Positions 36,229-44,745 of a stretch of 64,000 bases of DNA are shown here, piece after piece; position 1 is the first letter of the stretch, and the number at the start of each line of letters is the position of its first letter. Source of the DNA: Rhizobium freirei PRF 81. GTDB taxonomy: Bacteria > Pseudomonadota > Alphaproteobacteria > Rhizobiales > Rhizobiaceae. Where the stretch lies: contig NZ_AQHN01000065.1 in NCBI RefSeq assembly GCF_000359745.1, positions 62,001-126,000 on the forward strand, read 5' to 3'. The notes below the pieces were generated by a model, which worked only from the letters and a program-made list of their open reading frames with translations, ran no database searches and was not told where the DNA came from. Position numbers and translations under genes: made by a program.

Positions 36229-37563
36229 ATGACCATGCTTGCGAAATTGAAGGCCGCTGTCATTGCGGCTGGACTAGCCGTCTCGGCCGCGATACCGGCC
36301 GCCCATGCCGATGAACAATATTTCCCGCTGCAGAGCTATCGCGTCGGGCCCTATGCGGCCGGCGGCACAGGTTTCTTCGGTGGTTTTATCGATTATCTGA
36401 ACCTCATCAACACGCGGAATGGCGGCGTCAACGGCGTCAAGCTCACCTGGTCGGAAGCGGAAACGCAATACGAGGTTGAACGCGGCGTCGAGGCCTACGA
36501 GCGTCTCAAGAGCAATCCGAATATTGCCGCCTGGAACCCGCTTTCCGTCGGTATCGCCTATGCCATGATCGACCGCATCACGCAGGACAAGGTGCCGTTG
36601 ATCACCATCAACCATGGTCGCACGGATTCCACTGATGGCCGCGTTTTCCCCTATGTCTTTCCGCTGCTGCTCAATCCCTATAGCGAGACCTCGGGCATCG
36701 TGAACTACATCGCCTCGAAGCTCGGCGGTCTCGACAAGCTGAAGGGCAAGAAGATCGTCGTGCTGTATCACGGCTCGCCCTACGGCAAGGAAACGATCCC
36801 GATCTATGAACTCTTGTCGCAGAAATATGGCTTCGAACTGCAGCAGATCGAGGTGCCGCATCCCGGCAATGAGCAACAGGCGCAATGGCTGACGATCCGC
36901 CGCGCCAAGCCGGATTACGTCGTCCTGCGCGGCTGGGGTGTCATGAACCCGGTCGCCCTGAAAACCGCGGCCAAGACCGGCTTTCCTGCCGACCATATCA
37001 TCGGCAATGTCTGGTCGAACTCGGAAGAGGACGTGATCCCGGCCGGCGACGCCGCGAAGGGATATACCGCCATCACGACCCAAGCCTCCGGCACGGAATA
37101 TCCGATCGTCCAGGAGATCGTGAAGACGCTCTATGACAACGGCAAGGGCAATCTGGAAGACAAGAAGCGCATCGGCTCCGTCTATCATAATCTCGGTATC
37201 GTCAACGGTATCCTGAACGTCGAGGCGATCCGTATTGCCCAGGAAAAGTTCGGACATCGGACTCTGACGGGCGACGAGGTCCGCTGGGGCTTCGAGCACC
37301 TGCAGCTTGATCCGGCTCGCGTCGAGGCGCTCGGCGCCAAGGGCCTGTTCCATTCCATAAACGTCACCTGGGACAATCACGAGGGCAACGGCTACGTGAC
37401 CTTCCAGCAGTGGGACGGCAAGAAGTGGAACGTCGTCTCCGATTGGATTGCGCCGGACTGGGCACTGCTCCGGCCGATCATCGAGAAATCCTCGGAAGCC
37501 TACGCCAAGGAAAAGGGCATCAAGTTGCGCACGTCCGAAGACGCACAGGCCGTGACGAACTGA
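36229..37563 (+). CDS. Liv-type ABC substrate-binding protein
   Basis: 444 aa from the ATG at 36229 (a GTG at 36217 is less likely). Signal peptide: LKAAVIAAGLAVSAAIPAAHA. The mature part is a type I periplasmic binding protein: YAAGGTGFFGGFIDYLNLINTRNGGVNG, and KIVVLYHGSPYGKETIPIYELL. It is longer than LivJ/LivK and belongs to a group found with sulfur genes. Binding pocket residues cannot be read by eye. Confidence 0.85.
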   Translation: MTMLAKLKAAVIAAGLAVSAAIPAAHADEQYFPLQSYRVGPYAAGGTGFFGGFIDYLNLINTRNGGVNGVKLTWSEAETQYEVERGVEAYERLKSNPNIAAWNPLSVGIAYAMIDRITQDKVPLITINHGRTDSTDGRVFPYVFPLLLNPYSETSGIVNYIASKLGGLDKLKGKKIVVLYHGSPYGKETIPIYELLSQKYGFELQQIEVPHPGNEQQAQWLTIRRAKPDYVVLRGWGVMNPVALKTAAKTGFPADHIIGNVWSNSEEDVIPAGDAAKGYTAITTQASGTEYPIVQEIVKTLYDNGKGNLEDKKRIGSVYHNLGIVNGILNVEAIRIAQEKFGHRTLTGDEVRWGFEHLQLDPARVEALGAKGLFHSINVTWDNHEGNGYVTFQQWDGKKWNVVSDWIAPDWALLRPIIEKSSEAYAKEKGIKLRTSEDAQAVTN

Positions 37564-37652
37564 GCCCGGTGGCTGGGCATCGGCAGCGCGGTCCTGCTGC
37601 TGTCTGCCGGTGCCCGGCTCGCATACGAAACCACACTGAGATTGGGTGGACC

Positions 37653-38447
37653 ATGGCTGGAAAAGACGTTCTGCTGAGCGTGGACGGGATCAAAGCGACC
37701 TACAATGGAGCAATCACGGCGCTTCACGGTGTCAGCTTCACACTGCGCCGCGGCGAGATTCTGGCGCTGCTGGGTGCCAATGGCGCCGGCAAGACGACGA
37801 CGCTCAAGGCGATTTCGAACCTGCTTCCAGCCGAGCGCGGCGAGATTACCGCCGGCGGCGTCCTGTACGAGGGCCGCGACGTCACCACTGCAACGCCGGC
37901 CGAATTGGTGCGCGCCGGCCTCGTGCAGGTCCTTGAGGGCCGGCATTGCTTCCGCAATTTGACCATCGAGGAAAATCTCGTTTCCGGCGGCCTTGGACGG
38001 AGCGGCTCGCGCTCCGAGATCGCCGCCGATCTGGAGAGAATATACACGATTTTTCCCCGACTAAAGGAGAAGCGCCGCGCGCTGGCCGGTCTTACCTCGG
38101 GCGGTGAACAGCAAATGGCGGCGATCGGCCGTGCGCTGATGTCGCGTCCAAAGCTTTTGGTGCTCGACGAACCGTCCATGGGGCTGGCGCCGATCGTCGT
38201 GCAGGACATTTTCCGGACGTTGCGGCGGCTGAATGTTGAAGGCGGTCTTTCCATTCTCGTTGCCGAACAGAATTCGGCGATCGCCCTGCGTTATGCCGAC
38301 CGCGCGACAGTCCTCGAAAACGGCGCTGCAGTGCTTTCGGGAGATGCGGCCGAGTTGCGCGGACGCGACGACGTCAAGGCATTTTATCTCGGTCAGAAAT
38401 CCACACCGGCATCCATACCCGCCACAACAAGCCTCCCACAGGCCTGA
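37653..38447 (+). CDS. Liv-type ABC transporter ATPase (LivF-like)
   Basis: 264 aa from the ATG at 37653. Walker A GANGAGKTT, Q-loop LVQVLEGRHCF, signature LTSGGEQQMAAIGRAL, Walker B LLVLDEPSMGLAP and H-loop region LVAEQNSA. The LivF-specific GLAP and QNS features are present. It is the second ATPase of the importer, separated from the binding protein by 89 bases. Confidence 0.88.
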   Translation: MAGKDVLLSVDGIKATYNGAITALHGVSFTLRRGEILALLGANGAGKTTTLKAISNLLPAERGEITAGGVLYEGRDVTTATPAELVRAGLVQVLEGRHCFRNLTIEENLVSGGLGRSGSRSEIAADLERIYTIFPRLKEKRRALAGLTSGGEQQMAAIGRALMSRPKLLVLDEPSMGLAPIVVQDIFRTLRRLNVEGGLSILVAEQNSAIALRYADRATVLENGAAVLSGDAAELRGRDDVKAFYLGQKSTPASIPATTSLPQA

Positions 38448-38479
38448 TCGGCCGCCATCGTCAACCAGGAGAATCCATC

Positions 38480-39727
38480 ATGACGCTCTCACAGGTCAAT
38501 ACCGAAAATGCCGTCAAGGCTGTGCCGGCGGTTCCTCGTCCGGCTGAGCCCGCCCATGTCATCAAGGACGATGCCGAGGCAATCGCTGTTGCCCGCCGGC
38601 TTGCGGCCGAATTCGTGAAGGACTCCGCCAAGCGCGATCGCGAACGCATTTGGCCCGTCGCCGAGTTGGATGCCTTTTCGCAAAGCGGCCTATGGTCGAT
38701 CAATGTGCCAAAGGCCTTCGGCGGCCCGGAGGTTTCGTACGCCACGCTTGCAAAGGTCATCGAAATCATATCGGCGGCGGATTCATCGATCGGTCAGATC
38801 GCCCAGAACCATCTGGGGGTCGTCGCTGCCATCCGGACTGTATCGGATGTCGCCCAGCAGAAACTCCTGTTTGCCGAGGTGCTGAAAGGCACCCGTTTCG
38901 GCAACGCTTTTTCGGAATTCGGTTCCAAACGGGCGGTCGATTTCGAAACGCGCTTCAGCGATGCCGGCGACCACGTTGTCGTCAACGGGCGCAAGTTCTA
39001 TTCCTCCGGCGCTCTGCTCGCGCATCTTGTGCCGATCGTCGCGCTCGATGACGAAGGGCGGGCCTGGTATGCGATTGCCGAGCGGGATGCGCGGGGGCTC
39101 ACCGTCATCGATGACTGGTCCTCGTTCGGGCAGCGCACGACGCTGTCCGGCACCGTGCTGCTCGACAACGTCAAGGTGCCGAAGACCCATCTCGTGCCTG
39201 GATACAAGGGCTATGAAGTGCCGAGCGCAGATGGTGCGATCTTCCAGATCATCCAGGTTGCCGTCGACACCGGTATCGCACAGGCCGCCATTGACGAGAC
39301 GGTCGCCTTCGTGCGCACCAAGAGCCGGGCATGGGTGGATAGCGGCCAGGATCATGCCTGGGAGGATCCCTATACAATCCAGGCCGTCGGCGACCTGACG
39401 CTGCGCCTGCATGCCGCGCAAGCGCTTTTGGAAAAAGCCGGCTATGCAATCGACCGCGCCGTACTGAACCCCAATGCGGAGACGGTCGCCGAAGCGCAGA
39501 TCGTCACGGCCGAGGCCAAGATCCTATCGACCGAAATCGCGATTGCTGCGACCAACAAGCTGTTCGAACTCGCAGGCACTCGCTCAACACTCGCCGAGCA
39601 CAACCTCGATCGCCATTGGCGCAATGCGCGCACCCATACGCTCCATGACCCCGTGCGCTGGAAATACGCCATTCTTGGAAGATATTTCCTGAATGGCGAA
39701 AATCCCCCGCTGCATGCGTGGAGTTGA
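38480..39727 (+). CDS. sfnB: SfnB-family sulfur acquisition oxidoreductase (copy 1)
   Basis: 415 aa, AGGAG ahead of the ATG. Acyl-CoA-dehydrogenase fold, flavin-dependent, in the DszC/SfnB group: HVIKDDAEAIAVARRLAAEF, QSGLWSINVPKAFGGPEVSYATLAKVI, the flavin-site DDWSSFGQRTTLSGTVLLDNVKV and RSTLAEHNLDRHWRNARTHTLHDP at the C-terminus. DszC is an S-monooxygenase that oxidises thioethers with reduced FMN. SfnB substrates in vivo are less certain. It ends the operon with the importer and sfnG. Confidence 0.88.
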   Translation: MTLSQVNTENAVKAVPAVPRPAEPAHVIKDDAEAIAVARRLAAEFVKDSAKRDRERIWPVAELDAFSQSGLWSINVPKAFGGPEVSYATLAKVIEIISAADSSIGQIAQNHLGVVAAIRTVSDVAQQKLLFAEVLKGTRFGNAFSEFGSKRAVDFETRFSDAGDHVVVNGRKFYSSGALLAHLVPIVALDDEGRAWYAIAERDARGLTVIDDWSSFGQRTTLSGTVLLDNVKVPKTHLVPGYKGYEVPSADGAIFQIIQVAVDTGIAQAAIDETVAFVRTKSRAWVDSGQDHAWEDPYTIQAVGDLTLRLHAAQALLEKAGYAIDRAVLNPNAETVAEAQIVTAEAKILSTEIAIAATNKLFELAGTRSTLAEHNLDRHWRNARTHTLHDPVRWKYAILGRYFLNGENPPLHAWS

Positions 39728-39848
39728 CGATCCGCAAAAGTCTCTTGCGCCGTCACGGCGTGAGAGACCTCAAGGTTCGTGGCAAAGTGAACCAAATGCG
39801 GCCTCTGCCAAACATATGTCGGAGGCGTTGACGAATAAGCCAATATGA

Positions 39849-40074
39849 TCTGCATTATCAAAAGCCGGAGCAGCCGATGGCGCGCATGGATTCGTCTTCG
39901 CGCCGCATTTACCTCCTGGCGGCTTTGACGAATTCGTCGGAAAGGTCGTGCCGCTTTTGCAGGAGCGGGGCGTGTATCCGCACCGAAGGCGGAGAAGAGA
40001 CGCTCCATGCCAACCTCGGCTTGCCTAAACAGTTGCCGGCGGCTGCCCCGTCAGGCTTGGCGGCGGTGATATGA
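39849..40074 (+). pseudogene. C-terminal remnant of an NtaA/DszA-type monooxygenase
   Basis: The frame ...GFVFAPHLPPGGFDEFVGKVVPLLQERGVY (from about 39849) shifts by one base near 39976 and continues RTEGGEETLHANLGL. Together they are the standard last 50 residues of NtaA/SnaA/DszA monooxygenases, as in 44746-46155 (LVPELQKRGVYPTGY... TLREKLFG). One extra C explains the shift. The 5' nine-tenths of the gene are missing, so a deletion occurred between copy 1 of sfnB and here. Confidence 0.7.
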
Positions 40075-40415
40075 ATGATGACGGCCGCCGGCTGTTGCGA
40101 GATCGCCAGCGCTTTCGCTGCGACATCCGGCCCTTCGACACGAAAGGCTCTCCTTTTTAAGGGGGTACTTTGGTCAGGCGGCCGGTTCAACCGACAGTCG
40201 CTGTCGTGAGTCGGTTCAGAGATTGCTCATCTCGCCATCGAAACCGATTTTTATTGACACTTACCGGCCCCGCCACTGAGGTTCTAGCGCATTTGGCGCC
40301 ACAGTTGACGATTTGGCACGGTTCTTGAGTCTCGCTTTGGGATCGATCACGGTGACAAGCGCATTGTCCCTTCCGAACCTCTCGCCGGCTCAAGACTCCA
40401 CCTAGGAACCGCACG
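40075..40415. other. upstream region of the solitary LuxR-type gene
   Basis: About 340 bases. TGGCAC-GGTTC-TTGAG at about 40313-40328 resembles a sigma-54 promoter (consensus TGGCAC-N5-TTGCW), but the -12 element has GA in place of GC. No gene is seen. Confidence 0.3.
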
Positions 40416-40646
40416 ATGCAAAACTCGGCCATGAACACGGAATATCCAGCCATCTCAAACCGCGAAAAAGCATGCCTCGCATGGACTGCGAAAGGTAAAT
40501 CATCGTGGGCGATCGGGAAGACATTGAGCATATCGGAGCACACGGTAAATTTTCATCTTAGGAATGCCATGCGAAAGCTAAACTGCAGCAGCAGAATGGC
40601 TGCTGCATTGAAAGCTGTTGAGCTCGGAATCATTGGATGGCATTAG
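40416..40646 (+). CDS. solitary LuxR-type HTH protein, 76 aa
   Basis: AGGA eight bases before the ATG. Residues 12-75 are a full LuxR/FixJ HTH: ISNREKACLAWTAKGKSSWAIG, then LSISEHTVNFHLRNAMRKLNCSSRMAAALKAVELG. It has only the DNA-binding domain; no receiver or ligand domain. It may act like a small single-domain regulator or be a truncated quorum regulator. Codon and ribosome-site quality favour a real gene. It lies between two sulfur-gene blocks and could regulate them (inference). Confidence 0.7.
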   Translation: MQNSAMNTEYPAISNREKACLAWTAKGKSSWAIGKTLSISEHTVNFHLRNAMRKLNCSSRMAAALKAVELGIIGWH

Positions 40647-41154
40647 GAATCTGTAATTCGCATCGGGAAGTGCAGGACTAACCGGAATTCGAGTAGAGGG
40701 TCGATGAACGAGAAATATCTTCCCATCGCACCAGCAGGTCAGAAGCTCAGAACGCAGGCGGAGCTCGCCTTAAACCCCCTCCGGCGGGGGGCGGGTATAT
40801 TAACTTCTGCCTTATCGAATCGAGAAATGGGCAGGTCTCCCCGACTTATGAAACTATCTTGCGGCTATCAAGTTGGGCTTGAGGTCAATATTGCTGAACT
40901 CGTTCGAAGCTAAATAAGAGATCTTGCGCGGGGGGCGGATCACTGTCACGGGAAGCGGTTTAGGTATGCGAAAAGAACACGCCGGTACGCATGCGAGATG
41001 CTCGCCTCGGATCTGGCGACGAAGCAGTTCACTCCCTTTGTCATAAGACTGAGGCGGGTATGGATGCGCCCGAGCTTCTCTAGCGAGGGTGACGGCTCGG
41101 AGGAACAATCCCGCCCACTCCTCGGAATTCTCGTGCTTGCACCGTGTCCAGTCG
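40647..41154. other. gap between LuxR-type gene and ABC importer
   Basis: About 500 bases. A short forward frame (40704-40913, 69 codons) has little support. A GC-rich hairpin lies at about 40778-40795 (CCCCC...GGGGG). Otherwise empty. Confidence 0.35.
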
Positions 41155-41970
41155 TCATTTGAGGCCGCCATGGGCAAGACCTGCAACGAGATAACGCTGC
41201 AGGAAGAGTGCCACCAGATAGACTGGTGCGATGCCCGCGAGAGAAGCAGCCGCCATCTGTCCGAAATTGACCAGCCGATCCCCCTGGAAGAGCGAGATGC
41301 CGACGGGAAGCGTGCGCGTCTCGTCGGAAAAGGTGAAGGCGGAGGCAAAGAGGAACTCGTTATAGGCGAGGACCGAGACAATGATCAGCGTCGCCACGAT
41401 GCCTGGCACAATGATCGGCACGACGATATGGACAAGGATCCGGAAGGGGCCGGCTCCGTCGACTGCTGCCGCCTGTTCAATCTCCAGCGGCATGCGCCGG
41501 AGAAAAGGCGTGAGAAGCCAGAAGGCGACGGGAATATTGGCAAAGCCGTAGAGCATCACAAGTCCGGCATGCGTGTTGAGGAGCCCGGTTGCCTTGAGAA
41601 GATAGAACAGGGGAATCAGAGCCACGATCGGTGGCGCCATGTAGCTCGACAGAGTGAGATCACCGAGCCACTTGCCACCGATGCCGAGTCGCAGCACGGC
41701 GTAGGCGGCGGGGAGGGTGAGCAGCAACGTCAGGGCGCCGGCGAGCAGCGATACGGCAACGGAGTTGGCTATGAATCCTGAAAGACAGGCAGCCTCGAAG
41801 GCGGCCGGCCAATTGTCGAGCGTCGGGCTTGTCGGCAGGAAGTGCCCGCTCAGCACGTCGTCTTTGGTCTTGAAAGAAACCGAGATGAGATACGCGATCG
41901 GCAGAGTGAAGAAGATGAAGATCGGCGCGGTCGCGGCAACGAGCAGAATGTCGGAGCGGTTGATCTTCAT
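41155..41970 (-). CDS. sugar-type ABC permease (MalG-like)
   Basis: 271 aa with 6 helices. The EAA loop reads LPLEIEQAAAVDGAGPFRILVHIVVPIIVPG, which matches the CUT1 pattern EAA---G--------I-LP. N-terminal FFTLPIAYLISVSFKT is typical. The start overlaps the next gene upstream (ATGA). No ATPase gene is present in this cluster, so one must be supplied from elsewhere. Confidence 0.85.
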   Translation of the reverse strand: MKINRSDILLVAATAPIFIFFTLPIAYLISVSFKTKDDVLSGHFLPTSPTLDNWPAAFEAACLSGFIANSVAVSLLAGALTLLLTLPAAYAVLRLGIGGKWLGDLTLSSYMAPPIVALIPLFYLLKATGLLNTHAGLVMLYGFANIPVAFWLLTPFLRRMPLEIEQAAAVDGAGPFRILVHIVVPIIVPGIVATLIIVSVLAYNEFLFASAFTFSDETRTLPVGISLFQGDRLVNFGQMAAASLAGIAPVYLVALFLQRYLVAGLAHGGLK

Positions 41971-42907
41971 GCGTCTTTCCTCTCGAGATGCTGGTGAATG
42001 CGGATGACGGGCCAGAGCACTGCGCCAATTACCAGACTATAGATCAGGGTCTCGGCGGCGGCGCGGGCGACATCGAACTGTTCCAATGCGCGGCGATAGA
42101 TGGAGAAGCCGGTCGTCGTAGTGGCAAAGCCCGGACCGCCGAACGTCAGGACATAGACGAGGTCGAAGACCTTGAAGGAGAGAATGAGCTTCAGGAGATA
42201 GATTGAGGAGAGCGGCGCCGCCACGAGCGGAAGCGTGATGTGCCAGAAGCGTTGCAGAGGTGATGCTCCATCAATGATCGATGCCTCGTGGACGCCTTCG
42301 GGAATGGTCGAAAGGGCGGCGAAGCTAAGGATGACGACGAAGGGCGTCCATTGCCAGACATCGGCAACCGCGATCGCGAACCAGGCAAAGACAGGATCGC
42401 CCAGGAAGCTTACGGGCGCGTCGACAATGCCAAGGTTCAGGAGCACCCCGTTCAGGAGCCCTCCGGCCGGCGCGAGGATCAACTTCCATGCGACTCCCAC
42501 CATCACCGGCGGCGTCATGAGCGGCAGCAGGATCAGGCTTACCAGGAACCGTCCGGCCTTCAGGAGCTGGCTGAAGAGCAAGGCGATCAAAAAGCCGATA
42601 GCCAGCTGGGTACTCGCCGTGATGAAAGCATAGGCGATGCTCTTGGTCAGAGAGGTCACAAACAGCGGATCCTGGAGGACGTCCCGCACATGTCGCAATC
42701 CGACAAAGCTGCGGAAGGGTTTCCCGAGCGTGCTTTTGCTGAGCGCAAGGGCCACCAAGAGAGTGTGGGATAGACCAGGGTCGAGGCGAGCCCGAGCAAG
42801 ATCGGAGAGATCCACAGCCAACCGATGACCCGGTGTGCCGAAATACCGTGATCTGCCGTCGTTGAGGCGGCGCGTCTTCGAGCGGGGGGGAAATCGATCG
42901 CAGTCAT
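41967..42907 (-). pseudogene. sugar-type ABC permease (MalF-like), frameshifted
   Basis: The N-terminus (MTAIDFPPARRRA at 42907, then VIGWLWISPILLGLASTLVYPTL) is in one frame and the rest (LVALALSKSTLGKPFRSFVG, to the EAA loop EGVHEASIIDGASPLQRFW) in another. The join falls at a CTCTCT run near 42756-42764. Two extra bases, one CT unit, restore the frame. All other features are intact. Either it is a recent mutation, a slipped-strand phase switch, or a sequencing error. The importer cannot work without it. Confidence 0.75.
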
Positions 42908-42943
42908 GTCATCGTGCCTGTGGTCTTCGTCGTTCTTCTCTGG

Positions 42944-42978
42944 AAAGGCGTGCCCCCTCGGCCGCGAGCCACGCCTTT
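42944..42978 (-). repeat. hairpin between binding-protein and permease genes
   Basis: AAAGGCGTG (42944-42952) and CACGCCTTT (42970-42978) form a perfect 9-base stem. Such hairpins after a periplasmic binding-protein gene often stabilise its mRNA and raise its level relative to the permeases. Confidence 0.55.
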
Positions 42979-43021
42979 GGGACTGGTGTACGACGTCCGC
43001 AGGTGGGCCGGGGCTCAATGA

Positions 43022-44362
43022 TCAGCCATTGGCTTCGATGATGTTCGTCCAGGACTTATGGGCATCGGCGATCGCCTGTTCGGCACTTTTGGTCCCGGCA
43101 AGGGCGAGGGAGAGTTCATCGGTCAGCGCGTTTTCCAGCTTCGGGGCATAAACGGCCGTGGGCCAGGCGAGGCTGTTTTCAAGTGCACCGTCTGCCAGCA
43201 GCGGCTGGACGAGCGGCTGGAAGGCCTTGAACTTTTCGGAGTTAAGGCCGGAGTGACGGTCGGGATCGATACCGGAGCCGGTCAGCGTGAGCAGTTGTTC
43301 GTGGTAGCCCTTGCTGGTCGCGAGCTTGATCAGTTCCCAGGCGACGTCCTTGTTCTTCGACCCGCTGGTGATTGCGAAGCCGAAACCGGCGTTGAAGGCA
43401 AGACGCGGTGTCTTGTTGGCGCCACCGACTGGAATGCGGGTGACGCCCCACTTGTCGACGATCTTCGAGCCCTTGGGATCCTGGGCGTAGCCGCCGAGGT
43501 CAGTCCAAAAGTCGATCTGGGCGGCCTTACCGCTGAGGAAGGCGGGTAGACCTTCCTCGAAGCGCGTCTCGAGCGGCGTCGGCAATGCATGCGGTGCGGA
43601 TGCGAGGAGCGACTTCAGCGCCTCCACGGCTTCGGCGCTGTCGAGGGCCGAGGTGCCGTCTGCTTTCAGGAAGTTGCCGCCAAAGCCGGTGAGGCGGTTG
43701 GCATAGGTCGACAGGATGATCACCGGGATCTTCGCGCCCAGGACTGCAGCACCGTAGATACCGTTCTTGGATTCCGCGTCGGTGATGATCTTGGCGTTTT
43801 CATTGTATTCGTCCCAGGTCGTTGCTGGCTTGAGGCCATAACGATCGAAGAGTTCCTTGTTGTAGAACAGAAGGTGGCTGTCGCCGTCATAAGGCAGGCC
43901 ATAGCGACGGCCTTCATGCAGCGTGTACTGGTCATAGATCGTCTGGATGAAGTCGTCGGGTTGGATTTCCGCCTTGTCTTTCTCGATCAAGTCAGTGACG
44001 TCCTCGATCACGCCGTCCTCGGCCAACTGGCCCTTGTAGGTATAGAAATAGTCGATGACGTCGAATTCACCGGCTCCAGATTGAAAGTCGAGGGTCGCCT
44101 TGACGCTGACCTGGTCGTAGGGAACGGCGGTTACGTTGACCCTCGCACCCGTAAGCTTCTCGAAATCCTCGGAGATCTTCTTGCCTGTGACGACATGCGG
44201 CTGAATGATCAGGAGATTGAGGGTGTGTCCGGCGAACCGATTGCCTGCGGCCAGGGCGGAGGACAAGACGCCCGATGAGAGAAGAGGAAGCGCTCCTGAT
44301 GCCAGCATGGTCTTCAAGACCGTGCGGCGGCGATATGCTTGGTCGATGATGGGGTCGGACAT
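43022..44362 (-). CDS. sugar-type ABC substrate-binding protein, Tat-exported
   Basis: 446 aa from the ATG at 44362 (GAGGATC upstream), chosen over the ATG 45 bases earlier. It starts with a Tat signal, YRRRTVLKTMLASGALPLLSS, then a type II binding protein of the MalE/extracellular family 1 type: HVVTGKKISEDFEKLTGARVNV, GEFDVIDYFYTYKG, YGLPYDGDSHLLFYNKELF, and AFNAGFGFAITSGSKNKDVAWELI. The likely cargo is a carbohydrate or another polar solute. It is divergent from the NtaA-type gene, which suggests a sulfur-linked substrate, perhaps a sulfated sugar (inference). Confidence 0.85.
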   Translation of the reverse strand: MSDPIIDQAYRRRTVLKTMLASGALPLLSSGVLSSALAAGNRFAGHTLNLLIIQPHVVTGKKISEDFEKLTGARVNVTAVPYDQVSVKATLDFQSGAGEFDVIDYFYTYKGQLAEDGVIEDVTDLIEKDKAEIQPDDFIQTIYDQYTLHEGRRYGLPYDGDSHLLFYNKELFDRYGLKPATTWDEYNENAKIITDAESKNGIYGAAVLGAKIPVIILSTYANRLTGFGGNFLKADGTSALDSAEAVEALKSLLASAPHALPTPLETRFEEGLPAFLSGKAAQIDFWTDLGGYAQDPKGSKIVDKWGVTRIPVGGANKTPRLAFNAGFGFAITSGSKNKDVAWELIKLATSKGYHEQLLTLTGSGIDPDRHSGLNSEKFKAFQPLVQPLLADGALENSLAWPTAVYAPKLENALTDELSLALAGTKSAEQAIADAHKSWTNIIEANG

Positions 44363-44745
44363 GAATTGATCCTCGGTTGCGATGGTGCGGGCCGCAGGAA
44401 TGACCACGGAGCGGTATTCCGTGTGGCACCCGCGTCGGCCTTTGGGGGATCATTCGCCAGATAACTCCTGCCGTTAACCAACAGGAATTTAAAGTACACA
44501 AAAAACATAGAATTTCTTTTCGGCGCGACGCTTCGAGCGGCTAGAGCCGAAGTGGCGACGCACGAGCGGATGCTGTCAAATAAGGCCGATCAGCGCGATA
44601 ACCGAGACGAGAGCCATTCACTGCCCATCAAACTCCGAGAAAAAAATTCCACGAAATAGTCTATAAAAAACATATAATAACTGTTAAATATGTGCAGTGT
44701 CTGGATGCTTCGGGGCCAAGCCTGAAATTCGGATGGGATCGAGGA

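Noticed and set aside
36274..37380. Minus-strand open frame of 368 codons opposite the Liv-type binding protein
   Set aside because: The plus-strand protein has a signal peptide and clear family features; the minus frame is a shadow.
40704..40913. Forward 69-codon frame after the LuxR-type gene
   Set aside because: No ribosome site, contains a GC-rich hairpin sequence, and no recognisable pattern.
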